A stretch of DNA of 64,000 nt, taken from positions 362,001 through 426,000 of the forward strand of contig CAUYUJ010001692.1 in the NCBI GenBank assembly GCA_963575745.1. Reading direction: 5' to 3'. The DNA comes from Prorocentrum cordatum. Taxonomy: Eukaryota; Sar; Dinophyceae; Prorocentrales; Prorocentraceae. The notes under the pieces are model-generated. The model had not been told where the DNA came from. It did not search any database and saw only the letters and a list, made by a program, of their open reading frames with translations. Shown in pieces: positions 32,245 through 43,974 of this stretch. Within the stretch, counting starts at the first letter, position 1; every line of letters starts with the position of its first letter. Made by a program: the position numbers and the translations under genes.

Positions 32245-34040
32245 AAAAAAGAGCAAGGCAAAGAATGAGCAGTTCTGCCGTGCTCCTTCGCTCACGGGGT
32301 CTATTCTGCAATGCTCGTTGTTTTTTTTTGTGCCGTGCTCCTTCGCTCGACGGGCCTATTCTGCCATGCTCCTGGCCATTTTCTGTCACAATCCTTTGGT
32401 CTTGGGGGCTTATGATGCCGTGCTCCTGGTCATTTTCTGCCGTGCTCCTTAGCTCTTGGGGCATATTCTGCCGTGCTCCTTCGCTTTCGGGGTTTATTCT
32501 GCCGTGCTCCTTGCGCTTTTCTTGCATACTCCTTCTTCCTTGGGGCGTATTATGCTGTATTCGTGCATCTATCTTGGCGTGCTCCTTAGCTCACGGGGTC
32601 TATTCTGCCGTGCTCCTGGTCACTGGTCGTGTTTTGCAATGGTCCTTCTTTCCTGGCGCCGATTCTGCCGTGCTCCTCAGCTCTTGGGGTCTATTCTGCC
32701 GTGTTCCTGTTTTTGTTCTGTCATGCTCCTTCGCTCTTGGGGCCTCTTCTGCCGTGCTTCTCAGCTCTTCGGGTCTATTCGGCTGTGCTCTTTGTTTTTT
32801 TTTCTGCCGTGCTCCTTCGCTCATGGGGCCTACTCTGCCGTGCTCCTGGTTTTTTTTTCTGCCGTGCTCCTTAGCTCTGGTGTCTATTCTGCCGTGGTCC
32901 TGGTCTTTTTCTGCCGTGCCCCTGCGCTCTGGGGGTCTATTCTGCCGTGGTCCTGGTAAGTTTCTGCCGTGCTTCTTCGCACTTGGGGCATCTTCTGCCG
33001 TGTTCCTTGTCTCTTGGGTTCTATTCTGTCGTGCTCCTCGTCTTTTTTTTCTGCCGTGCTCCTTCGCTCGTCGGGCCTATTCTGCCGTGCTCCTGGTCTT
33101 CTTTGTCGTACTCCTTGGCTCCTCGGGCTTTTTCTGCAGTGTTTCGGTCTTTTTCTGCCGTCGTCCTTAGTTCTTGGGGCATATTCTGCCGTGCTCCTGG
33201 TTTTTTTCTGGCGTCTTTTCCGCTCTTGGGGCCTATTATGCCGTGCTCCTTAGCTCTTGGGGTCTATTCTGCAGTGCTCCTGGTCTTCTTCTGCCGTGTT
33301 CCTCAGCTCGTGGGGTCTATTCTGCCGTTTTTCTTTTTTTGTTCTCTGCCGTGCTCCTTCGTTCATGGGGCCTATTCTGCTGTGCTCCTGGTCTTTGTCT
33401 GCCGTACTTCTGCTTTTTTTGTTTCTGCCGTGCTCCTTCGCACTTGGGGCATATTCTGCCGTGTTCCTTGTCTCTTTAGTTCTATTATGCTGTGCTCCTC
33501 GTCTTTTTCTGGTTTGCTCCTTCGCTCTTGGGGTCTATTTTCCCGCACTCTTTCAGATCTCGGGGTCTACTCACGCTGGCGTGCTTCTGTTTTCGTTCTG
33601 CCGTGCTCCTTCGCTCTTGGGGCCTATTCTGCCGTGCTCCTGGTCATTATCTGCCGTGCTCCTTAGCTTTTGGGGTCTATCCTGCCGAGCTCCTGGTCTT
33701 TCTCTGCCGTACTCCTTCGCACTTGATGCATATCCAGCCCTGCTCCTTAGCTCCTGGGGTCTATTCTGCCGTGCTCCTGGTCTTTTTCTGCCGTGCTCCT
33801 TCGCTCTTGGGGCCTAATCTGCCGTGCTCCTGGTCTTTTTCTGCCTGCTCCGTAGCTCTTGAGGTCTATTCTGCCGTGCTCCTGGTCATTTTCTGCCGTG
33901 CTCCTTAGCTTTTGGGGTGTATTCTGCCGTACTCATTTGCTCTTGGGGTCTATTCTGCCGTGTTCCTTGTCTTTCTCTGCCGTGCTCCTTCGCTCTTGGG
34001 GCCTATTCTGCCGTGCTCCTGATCTGTTTCTGCCGTGTGC
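32245..34040. repeat. TGCCGTGCTCCT array, block 4
   Basis: About 33 compound units. The array corresponds to blocks 1 plus 2 of the other duplicate without E1. Frames such as 32235-33170 are artefacts. Confidence 0.9.
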
Positions 34041-34290
34041 GCCCAGAAGCTCTGCCAAAACGACCACCGACGATACGCACGGCAGATACAGGAACACGGC
34101 AGAACACACAGAGCACACAGAGGCACGGCAGAGCACAGAAGCACGGCAGAACAGGAGCACGGCAGAACACACATGAGCACAGCAAAACACACCCCGCACG
34201 CACGCCGACACGCGCGCCACGGCATACCTGCGCGGCATAACAACAACAGAGCATTTTCCACATGCTTGGTGGACTAAAGCGACACTTCCC
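34041..34290. repeat. Inverted terminal section, copy 3
   Basis: CCCAGAAGCTCTGCCAAAAC followed by plus-strand AGCACGGCAGAACA units and the CAACAACAGAGCAT block. It marks the right end of the duplicated region. Confidence 0.85.
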
Positions 34291-35129
34291 GTTCTTGTTC
34301 GGTCAGGTTTTTACGTGTCCCACGCCCCCCCAGGAAGTCTGCGAACACCAGAGGGGCGTTGTAAATTTGCGCTTTTCGGCTCCCCCCCTGCGCGTTCAGT
34401 AACAATTAACAGTAGGAAGCAGAAAGTTGAGCCATCACATTGGAAACTGGAAAGTGCAACTGGTGCAGGGATCAGCAAACATTCGCCCTACAGCCTGATG
34501 GCCCCGCAAGGGGGCTGGCGGATTCTTGGGCAGGTGCCTGCTGGATTTGACCGCGCGCATGCGACGCCCGCGCGACGTACATAATCATCCATTGCAGGAG
34601 GATCTCCTGGAGGGACTGCTGTGCCACGCCACGCAGTGGGGGAACGTGGGCGCTGGCGCGAGGGGCCCCAGGACCGCGAGCGGCTACGTCTGCTGCGGGC
34701 CTTGCTCCCTTTCTGCTCCCTCATGCCCGCTCCTGCTCTTGCTGCCTGCTGCTCGCTGTCGTGTCACTGCTGCAGTGGTGGCTTCCGCTCCTCCCCGCGC
34801 CTTCCGCTGCTCCCGATCCCGCCTCTGCCCTCTCTCTCTCTCTCTCTTCCCGCCGCTGCCGCTGCAGCCGCCGCCTCTGCCGCAGAAGGCGGACGGTCCC
34901 CTCCTCCACATCGTCCACCTCCTCCCCCTCCTTCCCTCCTCCTCCGGACTCGAGAGCGCCTGGGAAATTTTGGAATGTGGGGCCCCAGGTCTTTTAAATA
35001 GTAGAATGCCAGAGTCCTTTTTACAGAAATCAGAGAGCACATGAGAGCCTGGAGAAAAGTCCACTTCGTGCCTCGAGGCACGGTGGCGGATAACGAATGT
35101 AACCATCGCAATGTTTTGAAGTACCGTTA
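34291..35129. other. No gene recognised; CT-rich centre
   Basis: A CT/CCGCCG-rich stretch (34760-34960) with overlapping Ser/Pro frames. No domain seen. Confidence 0.4.
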
Positions 35130-35275
35130 TTCAGCAAGTGGGTGGGGTTCTCTTGGCGACCTCTTGTGCCGTATTTGGGCATCTTCTGGGCCGTTGGGCG
35201 CCATTATTGGGTTGTGTCTGGGCTCTTTTGGGCACCTCTTGGGCCAGTCTGGGAGGCTTTTCGGGTAGCATTTGG
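35130..35275. repeat. CTTGGG-type degenerate minisatellite
   Basis: CTCTTGG, TTGGGC and CTTTTGGGCACC motifs every 10-14 bp, similar to 19010-19290 and 43975-44160. Confidence 0.65.
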
Positions 35276-35427
35276 GTTCAAAGAGGCCCGGAAAAAAACA
35301 AACGCACAAACAAAGCATTGACAAATCTCGAGGCCCTCATGGGGCTCGGCTTGAACCCTCCTAGGGCGTCTCGGAAGCTTCTTGGGCCGTGTTGACGTGA
35401 TTTTAGGTGCCCTTGAGGCTTATCGGA

Positions 35428-35495
35428 TCAAGTAAACATCCAGCTCAAGTGAACATCCGGTTCAACTAAACATCCGGCTCAAATAAACGTCCGGC
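35428..35495. repeat. 17-bp tandem repeat x 4 upstream of LINE 2
   Basis: CAAGTAAACATCCAGCT, CAAGTGAACATCCGGTT, CAACTAAACATCCGGCT and CAAATAAACGTCCGGCT lie head to tail, about 65 bp before the LINE ORF1 similarity. They could belong to the element's 5' untranslated region. Confidence 0.9.
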
Positions 35496-35559
35496 TTCAG
35501 TTTTTGCATTCGCGTGCGCTGTTGAGCAGAGTTGTGTGTAGGTATGTCCGGACGTGAGA

Positions 35560-36500
35560 TCATGGAGACAGGAGGCCCCCCATATGCCAAAAACACAAAG
35601 CGAATCTGTCCCAGGAACAGAAGCTCGATCAAATATTCGAACCCATGGGAAAGCGGGATAACATATGCGACATGATGAAGAGCATGAAAGACGACATGGC
35701 AAAAGGCAGTCGATCTTGCACAGATTGCCAGTGACACTGCAGGAAAGGCAATAGGGGAAGTTACAAAGATCAAATCAGACATTGAGGGGATGAAGGCCAA
35801 GGACGCATCAATCGAGAAGGACCAGAAGGCGATGAGGAAGGAAATGGAGGAGATCAGGAAGGGAGGGATTTGCAGTGAGCCCCCCATGAGCGGCGCATGG
35901 CAGCGTACTGTGACGGAGGGGGGGGGAAGGCAGATGCGGAGAAGCTGATACGGGATAAACAGGTGGTCGCCTTTGGCCTTGATGGGAGTGGTTCAGCAGA
36001 GCAGGCGGTGGATGATCTGAAAAACTTGCTCAACCAGATTGTGGGCGAAAGGTCGGACGCAGTTGTGCTGACCAAGGCCGGCTCCACGAAGTTCGGCGTC
36101 ATCGAGTTCACTTCCATTCAATCGAAGGTTAGTCTCTGGAAGAAGGTGCGTGACAAATGGAACGACGACGAAAACGCGTTCAGCGAGGTGTTCTTCCCGA
36201 ACAACCTGACCAACGAGCAGAAGGACCAGGGAAAACGGATGGGCTATACAAAGTACCGCGTGTCCAAACACCCCGACCACAAAACAAGCAATGTGCAAAT
36301 CATATGGCCGAAGTGGATGGTGGTGATCAAAGACGGAGAGGGGAAGGAGAGGAAGATTGGGTGGCACGATAGGCATGGAGATTGGCATACTACTAAAACT
36401 GGGAAGGCGATGGAAGCGGCAAGCGGCGGCGGAAGAGTCCACGCGGAAGTGGCGGGAGAAGGCGAACGCCTGACTTGCCGAAGAGAGCGAGTGACGCCGC
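35560..36500 (+). pseudogene. LINE 2 ORF1 remnant
   Basis: The first part (35700-35870, one phase) encodes a coiled coil around KIKSDIEGMKAKDASIEKDQ. After a frameshift, the main frame (35897-36500) holds DKQVVAFGLDGSGSAEQAVD, then VVLTKAGSTKFGVIEF, then WKKVRDKWNDDENAFSEVFF and IIWPKWMVVIKDGEGK. The layout (helical oligomerisation segment, RRM-like fold, basic tail) fits LINE ORF1 RNA-binding proteins. A stop or frameshift near 35706 separates the two halves. Confidence 0.65.
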
Positions 36501-36899
36501 GACGGCGGCACAGGCTGACAGAGCCAAGCTGCCAACAGTACCATAACGAGCTCAGCATCTACATGGTCACGCAGTCCAGGACTGTCCACTCAGGCTTCTG
36601 ATCCGGAGAAACGAGGAGGCCTTGGGAAAACGGTTACACAACAGTTTCTGTGATATTCGCGCAATGAGGTAGGACGTTCTTTTGATCTGTTACTTTCAAG
36701 TTCATTGCAATCTCGGTCCACTGGGGGTGGCAGGGGGCCATGCGCGCGCGTGGATGGAGACTTCCCTGCAGGATCCCTTCAGCCCCCTAGGAACGAACTA
36801 CTTAGCTGCCAATCCCAAGGACGCATCACCGACAACCCGGACAGGCGTTGCGACGGGAACTTCGCGCATACATGCAGGTATGGATCCGGTGTTCTTGCG

Positions 36900-39360
36900 T
36901 GGTGACGCCAAAAAGGTACACTCGTGGCAAACGCGCTGCGGGATAGAGTTGGCACGTGCAGCGCTGGAGACGACGAAAACATCATTGGAAGTTGCGGCGT
37001 GGGCTGCAGGAGCGAGTGGGGACATTCGTTAGCTGGGCGACCAAATGCGGTGGAACACAAGGGATTATGGACGCACCAGAACGACGGCATCAAACGTCAA
37101 TGGGGCGACTGCTTGTTGGGCGCGCGGCGGGCGCGTCTCATCGATGACGCCGTGGCCAGCGACGATGTGATTCTTGGGCAAGACTATCCTGCTTTCGAGG
37201 TCACTTTGAAGTGGAATTTTCAGCCGGCAGGGGGCGCGCGCAAGGAACGGCGGTCTCACATGCGAGATTGCCGGAGATGGAGTCCGAGAGACGAAGAGGG
37301 GCGCCACAACCAGCTCGATGCGCAGTTGGCGCCCCCGCCAGCGATCGACCTTTCCAGCCAGACGTGTTCCGAGATCGAAGATAGATGCCGTCATATTGAA
37401 AGTGCACTTCTTGATGTTGTGGACGCCTGCGGCGAAAACAAAGAACAGTTCCAGGCTCGAGAAAATGAGACTGCAGGGGGACAGCTGCATGCTTTGATTG
37501 CGCAGCGGCGGTCAGCAAGACAGAGGGGAAGCAAAAGCAACGCGAACAATGTAAGTAAACCCATTTGGAAAGAAATCCGTGCAATGGCCAAGTCGCGGAA
37601 GAGCGCCAGGATAACCAAAGCTGTGAAACAGTTCGAAGATTTGCAGCAGATCCAAGGTATACGCAACTGGAGAGAAGTCTTGGATATTGTCGGCCATGCA
37701 CGCTGGGGGCAAAGAGCAGACGCAAGCACGCGATATAGCTGAAATAGTTGCTGCATGTTTGGAGTCCCTGTACAGTGGCAAAAGCGACGTATTTCAATGT
37801 GATGATAGTTGCGAGCGTGCCGCAGTTGCTGCGCCTTGGAGGAGGTGCGACGCCAACTGGGAGAACATGCGCTCGGGCAAGACTGCAGGTGAAAACGGCG
37901 TGGTGGCTGAACTCATGTATTAATGGAGCGAGTTGTCGATGCAGGTGGTCGCAGATGTCTCCACGGCTGCATTGGGCCTGGGGGCCGCCGTGCCAGCCTA
38001 GTGGAAGGCATCCTCAATCAGAATATACTTCAAGAGAGGGGGCGAACGCCTACCGGGGAACTACAGACCACTGTGCATTATTCCAATATTGCATCACTTT
38101 TTCAACAGGGCATTGTGAGGAATAACCAATGGCCAGCTTGTTGCAGAGCGGTCTGTCGACCAAGCTGGTTTCAGACCAGGTTTCAATTGTGGTGACCATT
38201 TATTTGCAGTCACAGTATCAGCAAAGATATGCAATGAGTACAACATGCCGCTGTGGGTTGCGACGCTGGATGATTATAAGGCTTCCGATTCCATTTTTCA
38301 TTCGAGCATTAGGGGGTCGTCGGTGGCTCACGGAGCACCGTCAGTCTACACATGCATGCTGCGCGCGCGCCAACTGCGACGCGACGGGCCGCGACCTTGA
38401 CATCTTAAAGGGGGCGAAGCAAGGCGATATCATAAGTGCGGTTGTTTTCAAGGGTGCGCTGGGGGGGCGCGATCCGCAAGGTGAAACACACTGGGGGTGC
38501 CAGAAAGTGCTCGGTTACACAGGATATCCCGTTTTAGTGTGTTTGAGGCTTGCATGTGACATTTTTTTGCCGGCCGCCCCCTACCGCAGCTCAAGGGGGT
38601 GAATGCGGACGCGAAGCGAGGGGGCGCGAAAGTCTGCATGTAGCTATACCCCGACAAGGCGAACACACAGCGCAACAGCATTGGTGATGACAGCGCGGTT
38701 AGATTTGCGGTTTCAGATGGGGGCGAAGATCGAAGCAATGGAACCAGCGGAACCCAACATGCATTTAGGCAGGGCGCTTTCGTTGCTGGCCGCCCACGAC
38801 GCGGAGCTGACGCACGGGCCGAAGATGGCGCGTACTAAGTTTGGCACCTTTAGGCAAGAACTGGCGGACAAAGCAGTGCCGGTCGATCTTCAGATGAAGC
38901 TTTTCCATTCCGTGGTGGCCCCGACAGCGCCGCGTCGCTGCGGCAGCTGGGTAGCGACAGCGGAACGAGACTCAAAATTGAATGGGGCACAGCTCAAAAT
39001 GGCCCGGGCTACGCTGGGACGGGCGCGTGTACAAGCAGGGCGGGGGCGTGGAGACATGGGTAGATTTGGTGCAGCGCGTGACAACGGAGGCACGCAACTT
39101 GAAGGAGCAGCACCGCGTGCCCTGCTGGACAGAGGAGCGCCGATCCCGATTGCAGAGCTGGAACGAGAGACTCAAAGGCATGAGCTGCGACTGGTGGGCC
39201 TGGCGAGCCCACGACTGGATGCCTGGCGGGCGTCGAGCCCGCGGGCGCCCCCTGACGAGACGGTTCGGCCAATTCCCGCTGAGCCCGAAAGGGCGCGTAG
39301 CCGCGCGCGCGCAGCTCGTTATCAGAGACCGTTCCGTTCCGCCCCGCTGAGGTTTATCGG
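36900..39360 (+). pseudogene. LINE 2 ORF2 remnant (endonuclease end, RT, C-terminus)
   Basis: DDVILGQDYPAFEVTLKW (about 37164-37217) matches the C-terminal edge of an EEP endonuclease. A linker with WKEIRAMAKSRKSARITKAV follows, then reverse-transcriptase relics in changing frames: GKTAGENGVVAELM (about 37877), and GAKQGDIISAVVF at 38411, the motif-B region. The YADD box is not recognisable around 38620-38680. The thumb and C-terminus are clearer: MHLGRALSLLAAHDAELTHG and LQMKLFHSVVAP (38760-38930), then after a frameshift ETWVDLVQRVTTEARNLKEQ (39050-39110) and HDWMPGGRRARGRPLTRRF. The similarity ends near 39270-39350. Confidence 0.75.
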
Positions 39361-39504
39361 GCGCGTTCGAGTCGTTCTGGAACTGTCTTAGAATGTATCT
39401 CGGGCATCTTGACGGCGACCGGGTGGATTCGGGTGCTCCGATCGCCCCAGAGATGCCTTCCTCTACGGGGATTGTTGGGCCCAGGGCCCATGGGAGGGAG
39501 AAGT

Positions 39505-39830
39505 GGTGGTGGTGGTGGTGGGGGGGGGGGGGGGGGCGCGCCCGAATGTCACGCGAGGCGCATCGCTCCTGGCGAAAGGTCGCCGGCAGACTCCTGCCCT
39601 TGCTTTTCTTGGGCACAGCTACAGGTCAACCGCGTGACAATCCCGCGAGACAGCCGCGAGACAACCGCTGATCAACGTCGGGGCAGCCGCAGGGCAATCG
39701 CGCCGCAACCGGTGGAGAACCGCAAGACCACAATTGGACAACCAGTTGACAACCACGGGATCACCGCTGGGCAACCTTTGGGCAACCACGGCACAACCGC
39801 GCGACATCCACCGGACAAAGGCGGCACCCC
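39505..39830. repeat. G-run and CAACCGCG-type minisatellite
   Basis: A GGT/G run (39505-39536), followed from about 39620 by degenerate 10-13 bp units such as GCGACAACC and GGCAACC, continuing to about 39830. The frames encode Gln/Asn/Arg strings and are artefacts. Confidence 0.7.
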
Positions 39831-40334
39831 ACATAATAACAACATAACGCAACAAAAAAAACAAGCAAAAACACGCGGGACAACCGCGGTGCATCCCGCC
39901 ATCGCGCGGCTTCTCCATCCCCGCACGCACGTCATGCACGACGCGAGCCGAAACGGAGACCAGTCTCCCGGTTGGGGAATGATGCTCTATTTCGGCGTCA
40001 TGTTCGACCCCGATATGAGCATTGCAACAGGCTCATGGCAGGGGAGGGATCTGCGGGACTGACTGAGGACGTTGCGCCTGGATCGCTGGAGTGTGTTGTG
40101 AGCCGCGTAAGGTGCGCATTTTGCGGCCAACTGGCCGTCTCCAGTTGTTCTGAGCCCAGCATGTCCCCAGTAGTGCTCTATCGGCTTATCCATGCGCTTC
40201 GGCCCAACTCACGCGACAGCGTGCTCCAGCTTTCTTCTAGCAGTGTCGCCGTTGGCGGCTCGTGACTTCGAAATACCAGCCGTTGTCCTCATTTGCTGAT
40301 TCACGTCGGCTGGCCTGGAGTTGCCGCTTCGCCA
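39831..40334. other. No gene recognised
   Basis: Unique sequence; no family signature, RNA or regulatory element identified. Confidence 0.4.
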
Positions 40335-40500
40335 TCTATTTGTGACCCGCGTAGGTCGTTTCAAAGTGCAGCGTGACTCTGCTGGACTGCTGGACTCTGC
40401 TAGCGCTCGCGAGTGACCAGCGCATCAATTCTTATTATCTACATGTGATTCGCGTGGGTCGTTTCAAAGCCAGCTTTGACTGTGCTGGGTTGGGCGCGCA
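40335..40500. repeat. Imperfect direct duplication of about 100 bp
   Basis: GTAGGTCGTTTCAAAGTGCA (40351) and GTGGGTCGTTTCAAAGCCAG (40455) head two diverged copies that both continue into GACT-TGCTGG. Confidence 0.7.
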
Positions 40501-41724
40501 CTCAGTCACTCGCGCACGCGGGCCTGCTGTGGGCGCGCATTCTTTACATGTGTCGAGCGTCTTTGCTCGTGAGTTGGCCAGCGCGCCCGTTCGGGCACGT
40601 CGTTGCGGTCGCGACTGTGACACGAAGCGCGACGAAGCGCTGGTCTGGAGAATTCGTGTCGCGAGGTAAACTACGCGCGCCACGGCCGCGAACCCAATCC
40701 AATGCGAAACCCCTCGCGCTGCGCCAACGGCCTGCGGAGACCGAGAGGCCAGGAACTGAGCTAGGAAGAGGTGGTGAAGAGGGAAGAATGGCAGATGCGT
40801 TCGTTTACATCGCCAGCCGCATGGCTCAAGAGTTTTGGTTTGTGGCTGGTGGCTGCGTCGTGCGCTTGCCGCGCATAATGCGTGAGGCGCTCGCACTCCC
40901 AAAGCAGAACGACTCATTGTACGTAGGCGTTTGTACCATGTCGCCTTTGAACACACAGACAAACGTTAACGGGGAGAAGCGGCAAGCGGGTGGTTTCGGG
41001 ACTCTTCCACGGGCGTGCTCTTTAGCGCGTGTTGGTGGGTTCTTCACGGCGCAGGTTTTGGGTCAGATGTCTACTGCCTCGTCCGCGGTGGCTCGTTTAA
41101 CTGCGCAAGTCTAAAGCCCGAGTCCGGCTTCCTCGTCCTCCTCAGCCTCTTCCTCAAGTGCCCCCTCTCCTTGGACGTCCTCCTCCAGCTTCATCATCTG
41201 CCAGCCTTTGCTGATGCCTGCCCTCTGCCCGCGGCATCGGTTTTCGATGGAGCTCTCGCGCACGCCGGCCGTTTATTGCAGGCTTCTCCGCGGTCTCAGC
41301 GGGTGTCTCCTCTTTACAGCCGTAGGACGTTGCGCATTCCAGCGGATGTGAGTACGAGGTGGATCAGGGACAACGCCAGGAGGTCAGGCCTGGGAGGGTG
41401 GGAACATCGACCCCCAATCGCATTTTCATCGCCCATCGGGGCCTGTGCGGCCTGGGCTGCCCAGGAACGTGAGGTTTTGCTATCGGGGGCCTATCGCCGA
41501 TACTCGGGAATGCGTCGACGATTCAAGCTCGATGTGCTGCCCACTGATTGGTCCACCACGCTCGCCCTCCTCAGGACGATGGAAGGCACTGGCGTTTCCT
41601 AGCTCCATTGGCCAATTGCTCTTGTGCACCAATTCTTTCAATTTGCAATGTCCGCGAGCTGTGGGTAGCAGTAAGGAGGGGAAACAGTGGATGATTTAGA
41701 GCTATGTTTATTCGTTTCTGGTGC
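40501..41724 (+). other. Unassigned sequence with a 195-codon open frame
   Basis: The frame 41015-41602 ends with WIRDNARRSGLGGWEHRPPI and YRRYSGMRRRFKLDVLPTDW, which have ordinary protein composition unlike the surrounding repeats. It could be an exon, but I do not recognise it and no start or splice context is convincing. Confidence 0.25.
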
Positions 41725-41800
41725 ACGCTCTCTCTCTCTATCGCTCGTTTTTGTTTGTCTCTCTCTCTCTCTGTTGTTCTTTCTTTCTTTCGCTCTCTCT
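41725..41800. repeat. CT microsatellite
   Basis: CTCTCTCT with TTTCTTTC interruptions. Confidence 0.9.
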
Positions 41801-42289
41801 CAAGGCCACGGCCTCCACGCCATGATCTCATGGGTACGGGCTTGATTCCCTGCGAAGCGCGCGCGACTTTAGCGTTCGCTTCGCTTCGCTTCAAATATTT
41901 CAGTCTACCCAGACCCCTCTCGCTCTCCTCGTTTGATTGCTTGCGCGTGGGTGCTGAACGTTTGCTTGATGTTCTCCTGCACTGAGTCGTGTCTGCTCGG
42001 CTGGCCACTCATGGAGCACAGCTACATCATCCTTGATCGCCCAGTCCTACCATGGCGACGAAAGCCCCAAAGGAAGCCCATAATTTCGAAAAGAGGGCCC
42101 TCCGCCTCATCCTCCTCCTCTTCCTCCTCTACGTTTTCCTTCTCCCCCTAATCATCCCTCCTATGCCTTATCCGACCCCTATTCCTGTCCCTCCTCCTGC
42201 CCTTCCTCCGATCCAGTCTCGTCAGTACGGCATGGCAGTTCTTCCGCCCTGAAGCAAAACACGCTTGGAACCCATTCCAGGGGCGGGGG

Positions 42290-42910
42290 TGTTTTTTTCT
42301 TCCCCTGGACTCCCTCCAGAACCTCCGGCCGGTCAGAGACAGGTTGTTTGGGGTGTCAGGTGGGTCCCCCCCAGGCCCATCCTCAAAAACGCGGTGGGTT
42401 GGGAAACAACGTTTTAAACCATCTGAGAGGGGGGGGGGGGGCGGAAGGTTCTCCTTCCGAACTACCCCAAGAACCTTCTGTAAGGGTGACTTTTGGATGG
42501 GTCCCCCCCCCCTGACCCACCCCACAAAACCAGCTCAGGGAGGTGTTTTTTTCCCTGGGGGTGCGGAATTCCCGAACACCCCCTCAGGGTGGTTTTGTTT
42601 AGGAGGTTAAAGGCGTTTTGCCCCGAGCTTCGTGCAAAACCCTTCTGAGAGGGCGCCCCCCAAAAAAACAGTCAGCGGTTTCTTTTGCAGCGGTTAGGGG
42701 CGTTCCCCCCCGACCCCTTCAACAACAAAACCCTTGGAGGTGGTTTTGGACGGATTCGAGGGCTGCTCTCACACGGAACCTTTCAACACTTTCCCTCAGG
42801 AGGGGATTTGGGACGGGTCAGGGAGGCTGTCTTTCCCGAGCCCATGTGCAACATTTCTCCCCGTGGTTTTTGGTGGGATAGGGGGGCTCCCCCGCGTCGG
42901 GGACTTAGTT
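42290..42910. repeat. Very degenerate, homopolymer-rich tandem repeat (about 90-100 bp)
   Basis: Blocks such as GGTTAAAGGCGTTTTGCCCC and GGTTAGGGGCGTTCCCCCCC (about 90 bp apart), and CCCGAGCTTCGTGCAAAAC and CCCGAGCCCATGTGCAACA (about 190 bp apart), point to an eroded array. Homopolymer runs are unusually frequent. Confidence 0.5.
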
Positions 42911-42967
42911 GGTGTGATTAGACGTTGTCGTTTGGGTGTGATTTTCTTTGTTTCTTAAGTTTATTAT

Positions 42968-43009
42968 CCCTCTCTCTCTCTCTCCCTCTCTCTCTCTAGT
43001 TTGTTTGTG

Positions 43010-43040
<31 letters not shown>

Positions 43041-43047
43041 TTTTTTT

Positions 43048-43078
<31 letters not shown>

Positions 43079-43080
43079 TC
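42968..43080. repeat. CT microsatellite
   Basis: (CT)n with a central T-run (about 43040-43053). Confidence 0.95.
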
Positions 43081-43130
43081 TGCGGAGTATGACACATTGA
43101 TTTCGTTCGTTGCGCCTAACAATTTGATTA

Positions 43131-43736
43131 TTCCCTACCTAGGCTCTGCCTAGAAGGGTTCTTACTCTCTTAGCTTAAAGGGGCCGGGCAGTGTAAAGCG
43201 CCCCGGGCGGTTCCCCCAGTCCCCGCCCCGCGGTTCCCCCCAGTCCCCTGGGAGCTTTAGCTTTAGCTTTAGCTTTAGCTTAGCTTTAGCTTAGCTTTAG
43301 CTTAGCTGTAGATTAGCTTTAGCTTAGCGTTTCGCTTAGCTTTTCGCTTAGCGTTTAGCTTAGCTTTAGCTTAGCTTTAGCTTAGCTTTAGCTTAGCTGT
43401 AGCTGAGCTTTAGCTTAGCTTTAGCTTAGCTTTAGCTTAGCTTTAGCTTAGCTTTAGCTTAGCTTTAGCTTAGCCTTAGCTTAGCTTTAGCTTAGCTGTT
43501 GCTCAGCTTTAGCTTAGCTTTAGCTTAGCTTTAGCTTAGCTTTATCTTAGCTTTAGCTTAGCCTTAGCTTAGCTTTAGCTTAGCTTTAGCTTAGCTTTAG
43601 CTTAGCTTTAGCTTAGCTGTGTCTTAGCTTTAGCTTAGCATTAGCTTAGCTTTAGCTTAGCTTTAGCTTAGCGTTACTGTTACTACTAATGCTGCTTTCC
43701 TAGGGGTTCCAATTCCTAGGTAGGGTCGCACTGGGA
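43131..43736 (+). mobile_element. Element T1: TTAGCT-minisatellite carrier with CCTACCTAGG ends
   Basis: It begins TTCCCTACCTAGGCTCTGCC and ends CCTAGGTAGGGTCGCACTGG then GA. CCCTACCTAGG is inverted at the two ends, with secondary CCTAG boxes inside. A conserved 5' head (AAAGGGGCCGGGCAGTG, GGTTCCCCCAGTCCCC) precedes about 430 bp of AGCTTTAGCTT units (11-12 bp), and GTTACTGTTACTACTAATGC closes the array. A second copy at 45174 has the same head, tail and array. No coding capacity is present. Confidence 0.8.
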
Positions 43737-43974
43737 GAATTTGTGTGGTGGATTGCACACTGATCCGCTTTGTAGCGGATTCCATGTTATTGTAGTGGCC
43801 TTCGGCCAGTGCCGCCGATCCGGGGCGCTCCGACTGATGTGATCCTTCTTCGCCCTCGTCCCTCCTCTCTTTTTCCCTCCCCTCCTCTCACTCAGCATTT
43901 ATCCAGTGGCCGTCGGCCTATCCCGCCACCGTGCGTGGGTGGTGGGTCAGAGGCCTCATGGATGCTGGTTGGGA
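43737..43974. other. Duplicated flank of the T elements
   Basis: A block with GGCCAGTGCCGCCGATC (about 43813) recurs at 45950 after the second T element. No gene seen. Confidence 0.6.

Larger units (their letters stand above)
35540..39360 (+). mobile_element. Degenerate APE-type LINE, plus strand
   Basis: A second non-LTR retrotransposon: ORF1 with coiled coil and binding region, the end of an endonuclease, linker, reverse transcriptase and C-terminal region. Most of the endonuclease is missing or unrecognisable (36600-37150), and the reading frame shifts repeatedly. Its family differs from the LINE at 1-4583, as judged by the different ORF1 and C-terminal motifs. Confidence 0.8.
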
